64,000 nt of DNA from Tubulanus polymorphus (taxonomy: Eukaryota > Nemertea > Palaeonemertea > Tubulaniformes > Tubulanidae). Of this stretch, positions 26,401 to 40,798 are shown piece by piece. The stretch covers positions 7,254,278 to 7,318,277 of the forward strand of contig NC_134030.1 of the NCBI RefSeq assembly GCF_964204645.1, written 5' to 3'. How positions within the stretch are numbered: the first letter of the stretch is position 1; each line of letters opens with the position of its first letter. The notes beneath the pieces are model-generated. The model had not been told where the DNA came from, searched no databases, and saw nothing but the letters and a program-made list of their open reading frames with translations. A program made the position numbers and the translations under genes.

Positions 26401-28086
26401 AAGGCATGTCGCAGGCGTGGTGTGCCTATACACACCAAGATTTCGTAGAATCTAACTACTGCGTTACACAAAAAAAAACTGATACAGAATCTAAAACGAA
26501 TACGAATACTCAAACCCTTCCGCGGTATAATGGAGGAAAAGTGTATTTTTGAGTTGTTAAAGGTCTACGCCACTAGTGGTGAAATAAGGAGCTTATTGTG
26601 TAGGACGTTGGTTGTCTTTTAGTAACATGATTGCTCTTCGTCAACTAGTCAAGTAATAGATGATGCATTTTCCACGTTTTCTAGGTACTGGATTTAAAGG
26701 TTACCCACAGTCAACAGATATATCATTACGGGCTACAATACGCAAATGCAATTGCAAATGCACATTTCTATCTCTCGGTTAAGGAGCTAGAAGAGATGAC
26801 CTTATTTCAAAAATTGGGGTACCCATTTTAAAGTCTTTTCTAACATACTATTTTTTCGTTTTCTACAAAGGTTACATAAGTTCAATTATACCTGGTGATC
26901 GAACGGAATGACCAATCAAAAATCCTGTGAGTCATTGGCTCTTATTTGTAGAATCACAGCTTGATGACTACAAGCAAAGGAGAAATTGACGTGAGTCCCA
27001 TCGTCATACCGGGTATCGAACAAAAAACAGTAAAGTGTATAGATATGATCAAATGGGCTAGCCTGATCTTATCTTTGGTCTAGACTGTGGAACCTTTCGC
27101 CTGTTTGTCATTAATTGGAAAAACACGTATATTATCATTATGAAAATATGTGTGTAATGGTTAATAAATTGTGAAGAAATATATACATACGAAGGGGGAG
27201 CTTTGTGTATTCAGTGAATATTTGATTATGACGTTTGACGGAGGTAACCCGGTCAAAAAGTGCGTTCATACATTTACTTGCGTAAAAAGGGCACATTGTC
27301 TGCGCCCCTAATGATGCCTGCAGCCACCAGCATAGAATTATGAAATAACCATAATTTCTACAGATGTCAGAAATAAAAGAATAAAAGATCTGTCTGATTC
27401 GCCAATTTCTGTATGGCTTTTGTATATGAAAAAATTGTTTGATCGTCGTTTCATCATCGGATGTTGTTTGAGTCATATACGCCGGTTTCGTAGATTTTCC
27501 GCCGACGAAACGGAAAGCGGCGGTTTTCCTGTGATATTATCGAGAATGAATGAAGACACTATGTTTTAGTTACGTATCATTAAGTGCTGGTTTAAAAGGA
27601 TCGCGCCGGTAAAAATATTACGAGATGCCAGGAATGAAGAGCTCTCAGCGTGTCGGTTGTTTTCGTAGACAACGGATACCCACCACAAGCAGCGATAAAA
27701 GAAACTTCAACAACTGAATGAAAACTAAGTTTGATTCTCTCGCAACTCGGCGTGCAGCGCGATAACGCTATCGTCGTGATTCTGCATGATGAATTTTGCT
27801 TTCGTAAGCTTACTCATAATATTATTGAGCTCCTTCGAGAAACAATGACCTTTCCAATAATAGAGACGAACGGTATTTCAAAAGCGTATCTGATGATCCC
27901 TCTCTATGACCGATTCTATAATAAATGATACGGAAATAATATTGAGAATTAAAACCTCTTTGAAGGGAATGGTAAGCACTTCTTTCTTGACGAAGAAATG
28001 ATAGGTAAGATACCTATTGTAATCAACTATTCTCTATTAGTCGTCAGTGGAGCATTATTTTGGATTGTTCAGATATGCCAAAATAC
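23492..28086. other. No recognisable gene
   Basis: Features seen: a small taataatagtaataatag run near 24590-24608, a 12-base string atataaactaga at about 24320-24331 that recurs elsewhere in the window, and a GGTGTG/CACACC hairpin (about 26420-26437). The segment near 24760-24850 (acggctcctagagacgtt, aaatttggtattcatgacc) has the look of a dispersed repeat, but I have no second copy here to confirm it. Confidence 0.35.
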
Positions 28087-28133
28087 GCGGTATCGCATAG
28101 GATCCGTGATACCGCTTACGAGATACCGGTATC
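28087..28133. repeat. GATACCG inverted-repeat cluster
   Basis: GCGGTATC (28087-28094) pairs with GATACCGC (28108-28115), and 6 bases later comes the perfect 12-bp palindrome GATACCGGTATC (28122-28133). Three arms therefore share one 6-8 base word. It falls within an open frame of 67 codons with no other support. Confidence 0.6.
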
Positions 28134-31100
28134 GTCGAAACCGATCTGAAGATTTGATAGAAAGCATTTTGATAGAAGAGGACATTTCCAAAACCCAATA
28201 GTGTTGCCATGGGTATTTCATTGGGCCAGTGATTTAACCCTCGGCAGTCCAGTTCCAGGTTAACATGAAAATAACGACACTATAGTAAAAACCCATTTAC
28301 CTTGAGGCTGGCTACCTTTTAAGACACGATGATAAAAAAGATACGGGATCTACGCTTGGATTATCGCAGCGAGATTTCGCGTTGGCGCCATATGAAAATA
28401 ATACAGGATAATCACAGAATTTCCTGTTAGGACAAAATGTGTTCATAGTCGCCGAAATCGATAGAAGCAAACCGGTGACGTGTACTTATACGTGCGTATC
28501 TTCTCACCCGTTATATTCTGATATAAAAATAACTAATGTCCGCAGAAAAAAATTCTCGGCAAAGAATGAATGAACTAGCATGCCAGCGACAGAGCGAAAG
28601 AGAGAGTGAATAGAAAAAAATGAATTAAGTAGGAAAATTCCCTCAGGTGTTCGGAGGAGTCACGTTTCAGGATCACAGGCGTTTTTTGTGTAACGTAGTC
28701 CGGCTTTATCAATAATTTGTTTCCAGGTGACGAGGTTTACAATGACCAGTTATTACCTCAGAAGGTCTACATAAGGTCGGCCGGAGAAAATAGCCTGACT
28801 CATTTCACAGATGTTATAGAGCTGTATCCGGGCGTAATGGACCGACTTAGGAAACCTTCTCGAGTCCAACCAAGCGAACGTTTTCGTCAGTACCAAATGC
28901 TTTCGCTGTTTAAGTGCTGAATCCGGATAACTTTTTTTTAGATTGAACTTTTAAGATACACTTAAAATACGTGTTCGATCCATACAATGCATAGTTAGAT
29001 CATGGACTCTATTTCGTTTTGAAGTCCAAGGTTTAGAACTAGATGTGTCATCAAATTAGACAATCGATTACGTAAAACGAGTTGCTAGTTGTAAAAATGA
29101 ATACATAGACATATAAATAGACGTCTTACCCACAGTAGTGAATGAAATGAAAATCCTTTAATTTGTCGGTTTCCAAACAGTAAGATTCCGCGTATATAGT
29201 AAATGTTTAACAAGTTGCTACGGTACACAAACATACAATCCAAGAGCATCTACTGTAATTTCTAGTGCTGTAAAAGTTAAACGAGTTACTGATGAGGAAT
29301 GTACCATGTGCGGATTACTGCAGGGGTGACCCCGCGGTACAGGTCAACAGGCGATAGATGTGTAGCGTAATAAACGCACAGCCTACTACCCCTCGCCGAA
29401 GATTGTTCAACGTTTAACAGCTGTTTCTGACCTCGAGTGATAGACACTGACAGATATGAGAGCTGAAGCATCAGCTTGACTCATTAAAAATAATTATCAA
29501 AACACCAGCTTAAACTGTACGCTAAACATTGTGTCGCCATAATCAATGATGACAGGTTATCGTCACCGGGTCGAAATCCAGCTAAGTTCCATGTGATAGG
29601 GCCAGAGCAGAGGCGCGATGGGTGTGAACGCGGCCCCTTCGCCAAAGATTTCCGCCAATTTCTGAAAAGAATACTAACTCTCGTGCATGTATTCTAATAC
29701 GAATGGGTGGAAAGAATTCCACTGCGTAATAGTCTCAGAGTGCATATTCAAGAGATTGTTTTCTGGGCAAACATAGAGAAATTTCGGTGCTCGCAATGTC
29801 GGTTTCGTCCACGTCATAAAATTTCCAGTTTCATGAAAGTCGAAGGGAAAAAGTGAAGTCAAGAAGAAATGTCCCAGTACACAACCCTCCGATACAAATG
29901 GAATTGACATTGGCCAGTCGCTACGTTTTAGTTGAACCAACTCAAATCAGTTTTATCAAACTAAATCTTTAAGTAGCAGATTCCATACATTTTGATTCAG
30001 CGGAAATGCAGGGGCAGATAGAGTGCCTATAGAAACTGTATGAAATTGCACTGAAATTTCTAAATTTTCCAGCCACTGTATACGCTGCGTGGATACTTGC
30101 CCTTTCTTTGTGCTCCTGTCTAAGTCTGCCCCTGGATCCACCCTTGAAATAGGATTCCCTTGTCCGATGTATGCCCAAACCTTTGATGTGGAATACGGTC
30201 CAACATTTCTGAACCTTCTACGCGCACGTCAATGAGTTCAGATTTGAAAGCACAGATTGCACTTTGAATTAACGAGCGTCTCAATTGGATTGTAAATTTG
30301 ATTAGTAATTAATTGGGTCGCGTAATTAGAACAAATCTCAGTATCCCGAGCACGGCACTATCCCCCTTTCATCAAGACTCGTGTCTGCTGGAGCCACAGA
30401 ATTTCAAAACTCTTCGATGTCTTGTCATACATTAAACCTTTACCCACTTATATTTATTCAGTTTGCCGCGCAGTAAAACGAAGTTCCTCCCAAATCTAAA
30501 CCGAAGTTTCTTCAATCAGACGAACTGGTAATAAATGCATTCATGATATGCCGGAGCTCCGGGAAATGATATAATAATATTCAGTCGTTATACGATATTA
30601 TGCCGTTAACGTGCGACCCCAATGAATATATTAGTTACTACATTTCTCATAGGCCCGAACGAAACTCGATACAATTAACAATTAGAATTTAACGAATGGT
30701 AATCGTTTGAGGGGTAACATAAGTACCGACTGGACAAGTTGTGTGTGTGTGTCACCATCTGTAACATTTATAATCGTGTCTACCGTCACACGTCTGAGTC
30801 ACGCCGCGTTCAGTTATATACACTCAAACACCACGGCGTCATGTAACTTCACAGTAACAAGATTAAAGAGGAAATTTACACTTAGTTACGCGAGTCCTAT
30901 TTCGTCAGTCGCTAAACTTTTGTTCAGATCCGAAATAAAAACCATCGGAGATTTTACAAACTAGTTTTAACTTTTAACTGATACTGGGGGTGATTCAGAT
31001 GAAAGGCTCTATCAAGGGTTGAATCTAGAAGTGACCTGTTAACCATGCACTGGTCTGTATGAGACATAGAAATCTCAAGATAGTTTACCTAGAATGTAAG

Positions 31101-33650
31101 GGAGTGCAGCAGGTGAGTTTTATTTTCACTCCAGGTTGAATGTTCATCGTGCAAATATGAGATGGAGGTCCCCGAAGGTATACAACTAATAACAGTTAGA
31201 GTGAGACCCTAATTAGACCCTAGACTTAATGATTTTAATCAATTTCCAATGGTAATAATAATAGTTCGATATTCTTTGTTTTTTCTTTGTTCAGAACAGT
31301 CAAGTGAACGGCAGCGACGACTGCTGACAATCCGATCAAACACAGATCCATACATCGGGAACATCCACACTGTGACAAGAATTGTACGGTTTGTGCTCAT
31401 CTTCACGTCTTCATAATTAGCGACGATCATATAGAATCAACATTGAGTCATAAATACGTCTTCTGTGATCTCATCTTCCGTATCATCTCTGAGTGAAGTC
31501 AAATATTTGGACCGCAACACACACACACTCAGACACACACACATGATCGCGAGCGCACCGACTGCGTGAACTATTCTATTCAAAGATTCCGGCGTCAAAA
31601 CTTTCCGTCTTAGAAACCGAATAAATCTAATAGAGGCACAGGCTATCACAATACGAACGCTTATTAGACTCGATCTAGTTCATTAGTATGTTCAATTTGA
31701 TGAAATTGGATTTACCGAAGACAACAATGAGAGCTGCCCTCTACTGGTTGATTTCGGTACTAATGTTAGTACGCGGATTATCAACAATCCCCGCTGCATT
31801 TAACTCGAACTGGCGCTCATGATAGTTTTCACTTTCCTTAATTCACAATTTTAGAAACTATCCCGAACTCCGACGTCAGTTCCGTCGCATAACAATTCAG
31901 AGGGTCTCAATTTTTGTCTGAGCTTACCAAGTTTAATTGAATGTATCACATGTCATTCATCATCTGGAGTATTCAACCACGCATTTGAAAAAAAAAACTG
32001 TATAGAAAACTGTAAAAGAAACTTTTCAAAAACTTTGTTAAACGTTTCCCTCTACAAAAAAAAATCAATAACTTGGATGACATTTAGTGCGTATCGGTAA
32101 CAGATTGACTTCAAAACGAGATACACATATACCGGTACATGTATAGGAAAAGATCGCTTCGGGGCCTCTGAAATAAACACAAATTCACTATACCGCATTC
32201 GTGCGAGGAACTGGTTACCGGCAAACGCAGGCGATGTTTTTTCGGTTCTTTTTATATAACTCGGAAGGTTTTTGAGCGAAGCCTCCGGCAAGTTTCGTCA
32301 TTTCTGAGCATCGATACGCGGCGATGACACGATAGGAAAAATAAACGAAAGACAAAAAAAGAAAAGAGGACAGGCGCTCGCTCGCTCCCTTTCATCGCGC
32401 GTCGCCAGTCGTTGTGTTACGTGATGATGGTGTCTGATGGATTAGCGCTCAGCCTGTGTTTGACACCCATTAACAACGCGTTATTTTCCTGATAGGCGAT
32501 CGAATCGTATACTAAAAGTACCCGAGATTATTTCCGATGACTGGTCGATCGTTTTTTTTTTAAAGAGCCATTTCTCGCGGTGGATGGGAAAAGAAATTGA
32601 TCCCGAGCTTGGTTCACGACCTGAGGAAATGTCTAGCTCGATAGATTCCCAATCTTCCTTGGTTTAAGGTTCACACGCGACTCACAATGGTCTCTTGTGA
32701 GAGTCCAAATTCTTGTCTCAATTTTTTCTCTTTGTTTCGTTCATTGAAGCCAACCGCTTACGTTCTACTCATGCTGTGCTATCTTCTGAAATAGCAGCAT
32801 TTTCAAGGTAACCATTTTCATCTTCGTTTTCATATTCTAGGTTCCGGTACATTTTTAAACCCATTTCCTCCATCCATATTATATTCCCGTATCGCCATGG
32901 TAATCGGGATATAAAAATAAAGAAGATTAAACTTAAATCCATTATAAAGCTATTTCCCTGAAACTACTTTCTAATCGATGATATCATTTTTATCAACCCC
33001 TGGCAACTTTCTTTCGACGACAAAAGACTAGTTTTTTTTTCGATTGTGTTTGTTCAAATAAGCAATACCTGAAACGTGTAGCGGTACTATTTCACATTCG
33101 CTCCTCGAAGGAGGGCCACTTGTCTCGTAGTGTGTGCTAATGGGCAAATAAGCAAACAAACGAGAAAATACAAATATTTGATGCACTTAGCGGAGCTGTT
33201 AATCGACAGTTTTACGTTTAATCAAATGCCTATCACGCAGTCGTACGTTAAACACGAACTAAATTGTTTCAAACATTTCACTCCGGCGTATAAACTAAAA
33301 GTTGACGCCAAATTTGACTTAGCAAAGAGGTTTGATTTCGAAACTAATACATACGACAAACAGGTGAATGTTCGCCAAAATGTATTGAAAACCAGTGAGA
33401 GCCCCTTTACTGTGGATGCGATATCTCTTGATGTATAAACTAACTAATACCCACACACGCTGTCGGGTCGCTTTATTAAACTTTCCTTCGATAATCATAA
33501 TTTAGTGCCCGACGCGAAATTGGCATCATACTCCATACAATATCATTGCAATAAATAACATTTAGATGAAATCATTCGCTGGTAATTACATTGTGATTAT
33601 TAATCGCCATGTTTTTCATTTCGTTTAATGCATTTTTCTGCAATATGCAA

Positions 33651-33654
<4 letters not shown>
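28134..33654. other. Long stretch without a recognisable gene
   Basis: At 28727-28920 an open stretch follows an acceptor-like ttgtttccag and ends in TGA; it could be a terminal exon, but 64 codons without a domain is weak. A CA-rich run lies at about 31518-31542. A 102-codon plus-strand frame at 33130-33438 (contains LAELLIDSFTFNQMP) is unrecognised and could be chance. Confidence 0.35.
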
Positions 33655-33740
<86 letters not shown>

Positions 33741-33765
33741 ATATATATATATATATATATATATA
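33655..33765. repeat. (AT)n microsatellite
   Basis: About 110 bp of AT dinucleotide broken once by a cc at 33738-33739. Open frames of alternating Tyr-Ile here are by-products. Confidence 0.97.
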
Positions 33766-33849
33766 AGTATGTAAATCGTAATGATAATCTAGATATGGAA
33801 TCAGTGGCCAAACCTGGAGCAACAATCCCGAATCCCGCCTGATACCCGA

Positions 33850-34000
33850 GTCTTTGATACCTTTGCTTTTCTCTCTCTTGCCCTTATCTTAAGCTCCCGC
33901 CGCTCTTGTTTAAGCTATACCACGCTCAAGGCTTCTCCTTTCTCCCTCGTACATTTACCTCTCTTCCCCCCTCCCACTATAGCTCTCCTTTTCAATACCA
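33850..34000 (+). repeat. Pyrimidine-rich tract
   Basis: About 150 bases dominated by C and T on the plus strand (for example ctttctccctcg, ctcttcccccctcccac). Low-complexity. It could be a splice-acceptor-like region or a simple-sequence relic; no exon follows that I recognise. Confidence 0.5.
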
Positions 34001-34872
34001 TCTAAATTCTGACGTACAGAAAACATCACGAGATTATTGCGCAAAAAGTTGATGGCAATTTCGGAGAAAATCACATCGGTTTCTTATCAATTTGCTCGAT
34101 ATTACCGAATAAGACAATCATTTCTGGCGAATCACAAACATTGCCGGTTTAATAACGCTTATACAAAGTAGCTGCAAGCTTCCACTTTGATGTGCTCATT
34201 AGTAATAACCAGATTTTCCAGTCTGATTGCTACGTTTGTCTTTCTTGCAGAACTTCGAATATTTCGTACAACTGCGTGATTGATATTTTATGAAGCCCGA
34301 GGCCTGTCTTCAGACGCAGGGGCTGAGGACTGTTTGTTCTCGGCTCCGTCGACGCAACGGCATCGGACCAGGTGCCCCGATGCATCAGTGAGCACTGGCG
34401 GCATGAGCTGCAATCATGCGATGCGAGTAATGACTTCATAGGAAATTTCGACTTTAAAAACGCCTGCGGGTTTAGGGATTGATTTATTGTGTATATACCG
34501 CAGGCTGCGTTTGCGACTTCTAATGGAACTATGATGTTATTTTTTCTTATGACAAACTCGATATAAGCTTGAATACGAAGTAGAGAAGTAACCTGAGTCC
34601 CGAACTTCACGCGAATTACCCTAAACATAGCTAATGTTTTTCAAATTTCTGTTCTCTTTTTATGTTATTTACTTCTGCTTTGGTATGTCATCGCCCCCAG
34701 GCATCAAAATAGTTATGGAAGCATTGAATTTTACTGTCACTCGGCAATCCATTTTCTTCAAAGAACGTTCTTTCTAACCCTAAGCTTAACCTAGGATTCT
34801 TGCGCAGGCGCCACTTTTCTTTTATCAGTTTTTCCCTCAATGAAAAAAAAACTAGGAACTTCATCGAAATTA
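34001..34872. other. No recognisable gene
   Basis: A 132-codon minus-strand open frame (34230-34628) has mixed composition with a Cys-rich patch (DCSSCRQCS) but no domain I can name. Confidence 0.35.
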
Positions 34873-34959
34873 TCCATCCGTCCGTCCGTCCGTCCATCCG
34901 TCCGTCCATCCATCCATCCATCCATCCATCCATCCATCTATCTATCTAACTATCTATCA
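34873..34959 (+). repeat. Tetranucleotide array (CCGT/CCAT then CTAT)
   Basis: Interleaved CCGT and CCAT units grade into CTAT units over about 87 bp. The graded change of unit suggests point mutation within an expanding array. Confidence 0.95.
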
Positions 34960-35728
34960 TACTAGGAGACAGACCTGATGAGATGCTACTGCAGCATTCA
35001 GAATTTGCATGATGGAACAGCAGAGGGAAGGCACAGTGCACTGCGGACGACCGAAAATCGTTACAAACGCACATACTAATGAAATATTTAACCACTCGAC
35101 CGTAACAATTATTGCCGAGACAATCGAGAGGAGTAACATAAATAAATAATCGTCGATATTGGTCAAATAGGTATGGAACAAGTGGAGTTTAATTAGACGC
35201 GAGCTCAAATGTCAATTCCAACAGTATACGACTCAAATTCATCATCTCTGATGCGCGCTTACATTTTGGATAGGTGGTAAATTGCATTAACAGTCGTGTA
35301 AGATTTGCCTGGATTCGAGTACGATGCGACCTTTGAGTCAGACGCAGAGTGTGTGTGTTCAGATCTGTTTATTAAACGGCTTGAAATACGCGCCCGTCTT
35401 ATTTCCAACGATGCTCGCGCCGAGACCCTGAGAAGATGCTAATCGCGTTATGAAATACGGCACGGTTTCGTTGTTAATGGTCAACAATGAAATTACGACC
35501 TTGACGAATTCATCACGAGTTACGTAATTGTCGTGGTTCGACGTGCCGTCGGTTAACTTAATAATCAGGTTATCTAATTAATTAGCCACGTCCGACATTA
35601 ATAACCCCTACAGACAACAAAGATAAATTAGATTTAAATGTTGATCAAATTTACAATACAATATGCTATCTTGTAATCCTCTGCTATTCGCTCTATAAAG
35701 TTAGAATTCTTGATCATTTTGATCAAAA
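34960..35728. other. No recognisable gene
   Basis: Ordinary AT-rich sequence. Nothing further seen. Confidence 0.4.
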
Positions 35729-35769
35729 CATGGACGTATAAACTAGATAATCTAGTTTATACGTCCATG
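35729..35769. repeat. Perfect 20-bp palindrome with a 1-base centre
   Basis: The left arm, starting catggacgtataaactaga, is followed by one base and then its exact reverse complement ending tttatacgtccatg. It is flanked by the direct repeat gatcaaaa on both sides (35721-35728 and 35768-35775, overlapping the edge). The arm word catggac(g/a)tataaactaga recurs singly at about 55933-55951. This could be the paired ends of a deleted element or a foldback. Confidence 0.9.
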
Positions 35770-36917
35770 ATCAAAAGAACCACGGTTAAGGCTCAACTCA
35801 TAAAATGGGGGTATTCTAACTGGCCATTAGTTGGTAAAATGGCTAATGGAACCAGAATGAGCTTAGTCTGGGCCCTGTTGATTCAATCTTTTATTACGTA
35901 GAATCGAACGAATTACGATTTCATTACGTTATCAGGAAACTTGTTCTCTATAAAAACAGGGCCCCTGCACTAAAAAAATTGGTATAGTTCTTATATGTAC
36001 GTAAATGATATAATCGGAATATAAACGTTAGTATAAATGCATTCTTATAGTTGTAAGACCAAACCTACCTTTTCTAAGATTCAATAAATCCAATTGGAAA
36101 ACTGAAACCAGTTCCAAGATCTGATAAGACGTTTCACGCCATATGTTATTCGAATAGAACAATAATAGTTCGCACCTTCGAATTGCAAGGTTCATTCACA
36201 ACTGGCCGCGTATAATAAAGATCTTATGTTTCTAAAATCTATTGGCACTTGACAATCCGCTTAATCCCGAAGCCAATTAGAAAGTTGGAGTGTAGTCTTT
36301 TCTCCCCACTTATTTGCTCAGCCTTTGGTCATATAGTGACCCTAATCCGTTGTGACAATAGGTCCTGTTTCGTGGACCGGAATGAAAGAATATATAATCG
36401 ACTGTGCATTGATATATGGCTTCTTTAAGAAGTGATATTTTTAAGTGTTTAATTGCTGCAATCGAAAGCCAAGTGTACGAGAACAAATTACTCCAATCAA
36501 GTGGATTTTAGGGTGAAGTCTTCTATAAAGTGTCATCGTACAGTTGTGCCATTAAGCTTCGCCATGTTTAACTCTTGCCGAAACAGGTGGAAATTCATAA
36601 AAGACAAAAATTGTTCTCAATCTTGCTCATTTACCAGTTCAAACACGAAAAATCACGGGCTTTCAAACATGTTCATCGGTGGCTGATTCTCAAGAGAAAA
36701 TGACCTCGACGAAAACGTGACAACGTGCCGCATTTCGGTTTATAAAACGTGGGAGTCACCCCTCCATAAATCACTATGCTATTTGAACGTGCCGAATTCT
36801 TCATTTCAACGTCTTTCGTCGAATTAGTTTATGGTTCATTCTCATCGTATGTCGAAAAAACTGCGCCCTGTCCAAAAATGTTTCAAATTTTGTCCGTGTA
36901 TATTTCACGTTCCACCT
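35770..36917. other. No recognisable gene
   Basis: AT-rich. A 77-codon plus-strand frame (36453-36686) has no support beyond being open. Confidence 0.4.
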
Positions 36918-37345
36918 GAAAGCCGGTACGGTTTCTATGACAAAGTTAAGACATCATTTTATCTTGAACCATACCTTGACATTCATTACTGACCATAAAC
37001 TTCGCGCTGGTATTACTCGTCTTAGAACCTCAAGTATATGCTATTAACTGAAAAAGGCAGGCAATATTGATAGAAATAGCCGAATGCGTCTTGAATGCAA
37101 TTCCATAGAAGATGAACTCCACTTTTTATTCTACTGTAGAAAACATTCTGTACAAAGAAACGGTTGAATCAGATTTAATCAATATCTTTTATGATAAAAC
37201 TCGCTTCACCACTTTGTTCAAGAATGTAACCGTTAATTTTTGTACTGATTGTCTGTTTTATCTTAAATTGCGCTCATCCCTAGAATGTAAATCTTTGCAT
37301 TACGGGTCAATAGTTTGATTTTTATATTTGATTTGATTTTCGAAA
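36918..37345 (+). pseudogene. LINE (CR1/L2/Jockey-like) ORF2 C-terminal remnant
   Basis: A decayed non-LTR retrotransposon reverse-transcriptase protein end. Three successive frames give the C-terminal landmarks of this group in the right order: SFYLEPYLDIHY (about 36954-36989), then after a frame change TDHKLRAGITRLRTSS (about 36988-37035), an in-frame stop (37045-37047), then the Cys/His segment CNSIEDELHFLFYC (37096-37137), then after another frame change a hydrophobic stretch ending at TGA 37316-37318. The family pattern is E-x-YL, R..itRlR.SS, and C-x(n)-C-x-x-x-iEDE-x-HFLl-x-C. Here the first Cys of the pair appears lost through a deletion. The tail tttgatttgatttt resembles the short tandem 3' tails of these elements. 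Two frame changes and a stop make it non-functional. The exact clade cannot be set without a search. Confidence 0.75.
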
Positions 37346-37844
37346 GCCCTCACCTATACCCGAGTTTCATCGCATGTACTTTTCCCCCACTTTATAAGAT
37401 AACTCCGATCCGGTATATCAGATGTTCCCGGAGTCGGAGAAAAAGTTCAAAACTTACCCGACAAAGAATTAAAGGATTAGCAGATGATATGGTACGTCGC
37501 GTCTGAACACGAAAAACGTTTCATTGTTAGCTACTTATCCGCCGTCATCATCTCGTCATCATCCGGGGATCGATAGATTCCGGCTAGATTCCGGTGCGCC
37601 TGTTCAACGCACATGCAACCAATCAATAATTAACGGAAAATCGAAAATAATAATCCAATCCAAGAGATAAGTCTGTATGCTGCGAGTCGGCTAGCGAGGA
37701 GAATCGATTCAAATCTCTTTTAAAAAGCGGCCCGTTCACTCGCGTCGGTAGAATTCCGAGTTTGAATCACCCGGGAAAAGGTATCGTTTCAAATTGCATC
37801 GCGAGTATCCGGTTGGACGTTGATATCCGTCGACAAAAATCAAA
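37346..37844. other. No recognisable gene
   Basis: Contains a short repeat around ttccggctagattccgg and TCATC runs (37540-37600). Nothing else supported. Confidence 0.4.
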
Positions 37845-37884
37845 ATGTATTTATTCGCTCGCTTCGTCCTTTGCTTATTACCAG
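37845..37884 (+). CDS. Candidate first coding exon with a signal peptide (partial)
   Basis: A 40-base stretch with an A-rich start context (atcaaaATG) encodes MYLFARFVLCLLPG, a positively charged start followed by a hydrophobic core typical of a secretory signal. It ends at a donor-like CAG|GTAAAA (GT at 37885-37886). Short signal-peptide exons of this form are common in animal genes. I find no matching downstream exon in the window that joins convincingly, so this may be chance: ATG plus a 13-codon hydrophobic run plus GTAAAA is not rare in this much DNA. Confidence 0.2.
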
Positions 37885-37886
37885 GT

Positions 37887-40181
<2,295 letters not shown>

Positions 40182-40213
40182 GCTGCCTACAACGCTGCCT
40201 ACAACGCTGCTGA
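40182..40213 (+). repeat. 12-bp tandem repeat
   Basis: gctgcctacaac occurs twice in tandem, followed by a partial third unit (gctgctgac). Confidence 0.8.
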
Positions 40214-40740
40214 CATAAAATCAGAAGAAAGTGCGGCATTTCTTTCAATATCCAGAATGTAGGTTCGTAAAAAATATCATTTCTGCAGGTCTAATTCTTA
40301 AGCCTAAATCCAGCTTCGCCTTGTGGTTTAAGTTTTAAAGCAGTTTTCAAGTCGTTGCTTGTTGCAACAATGAATGAATGATACCAAAAATACAAGTATT
40401 TTTGATAATACGTTATGATAGGTGACCTCCAGATTAATCAATGGAGACCAGTGCGCTATGTTGTTTTTAAAGGGATACCAGCGCCGAGGGCGAAGAGGTT
40501 CTTCATCTTTTATAGATTTTGTACAAATCTCCTTGGTAGCGCGGACACGGTACAAAAATGAGTTAACAACAGAGAAGAAAATCCATCCAACATTTGTGAA
40601 AAAAATTCTGTCATTTTCAGACCGTTGTCCGCGCGATGATATTGGAAGAAATGCAGCCTCCTATACACATCTTCTCTCAGCAGCGATTCGAGATGACACC
40701 GAGGCACCGATACGTCGTGGCTTTAGTGCGCAAGTATAGC

Positions 40741-40798
40741 CGCGCGCTAGGGCTAATCAGGTGGGGTTTCGTGCCGCCAACGGGTCCGAATCCCTGCC
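40741..40798 (+). mobile_element. tRNA-like SINE fragment, family b copy 1
   Basis: Has an A-box-like ctagggctaatcagg and, about 30 bases on, the B-box-like cgggtccgaatccc. The segment ggtttcgtgccgccaacggg closely parallels ggttttcacgccgccatggg at 49216-49235, so the two are probably copies of one family. The cloverleaf does not close. Confidence 0.45.

Noticed and set aside
37485-37500. LADDM in a short open frame, resembling a reverse-transcriptase catalytic box
   Set aside because: It lies downstream of the LINE C-terminus, in the wrong order for that element, with no other RT motifs nearby.
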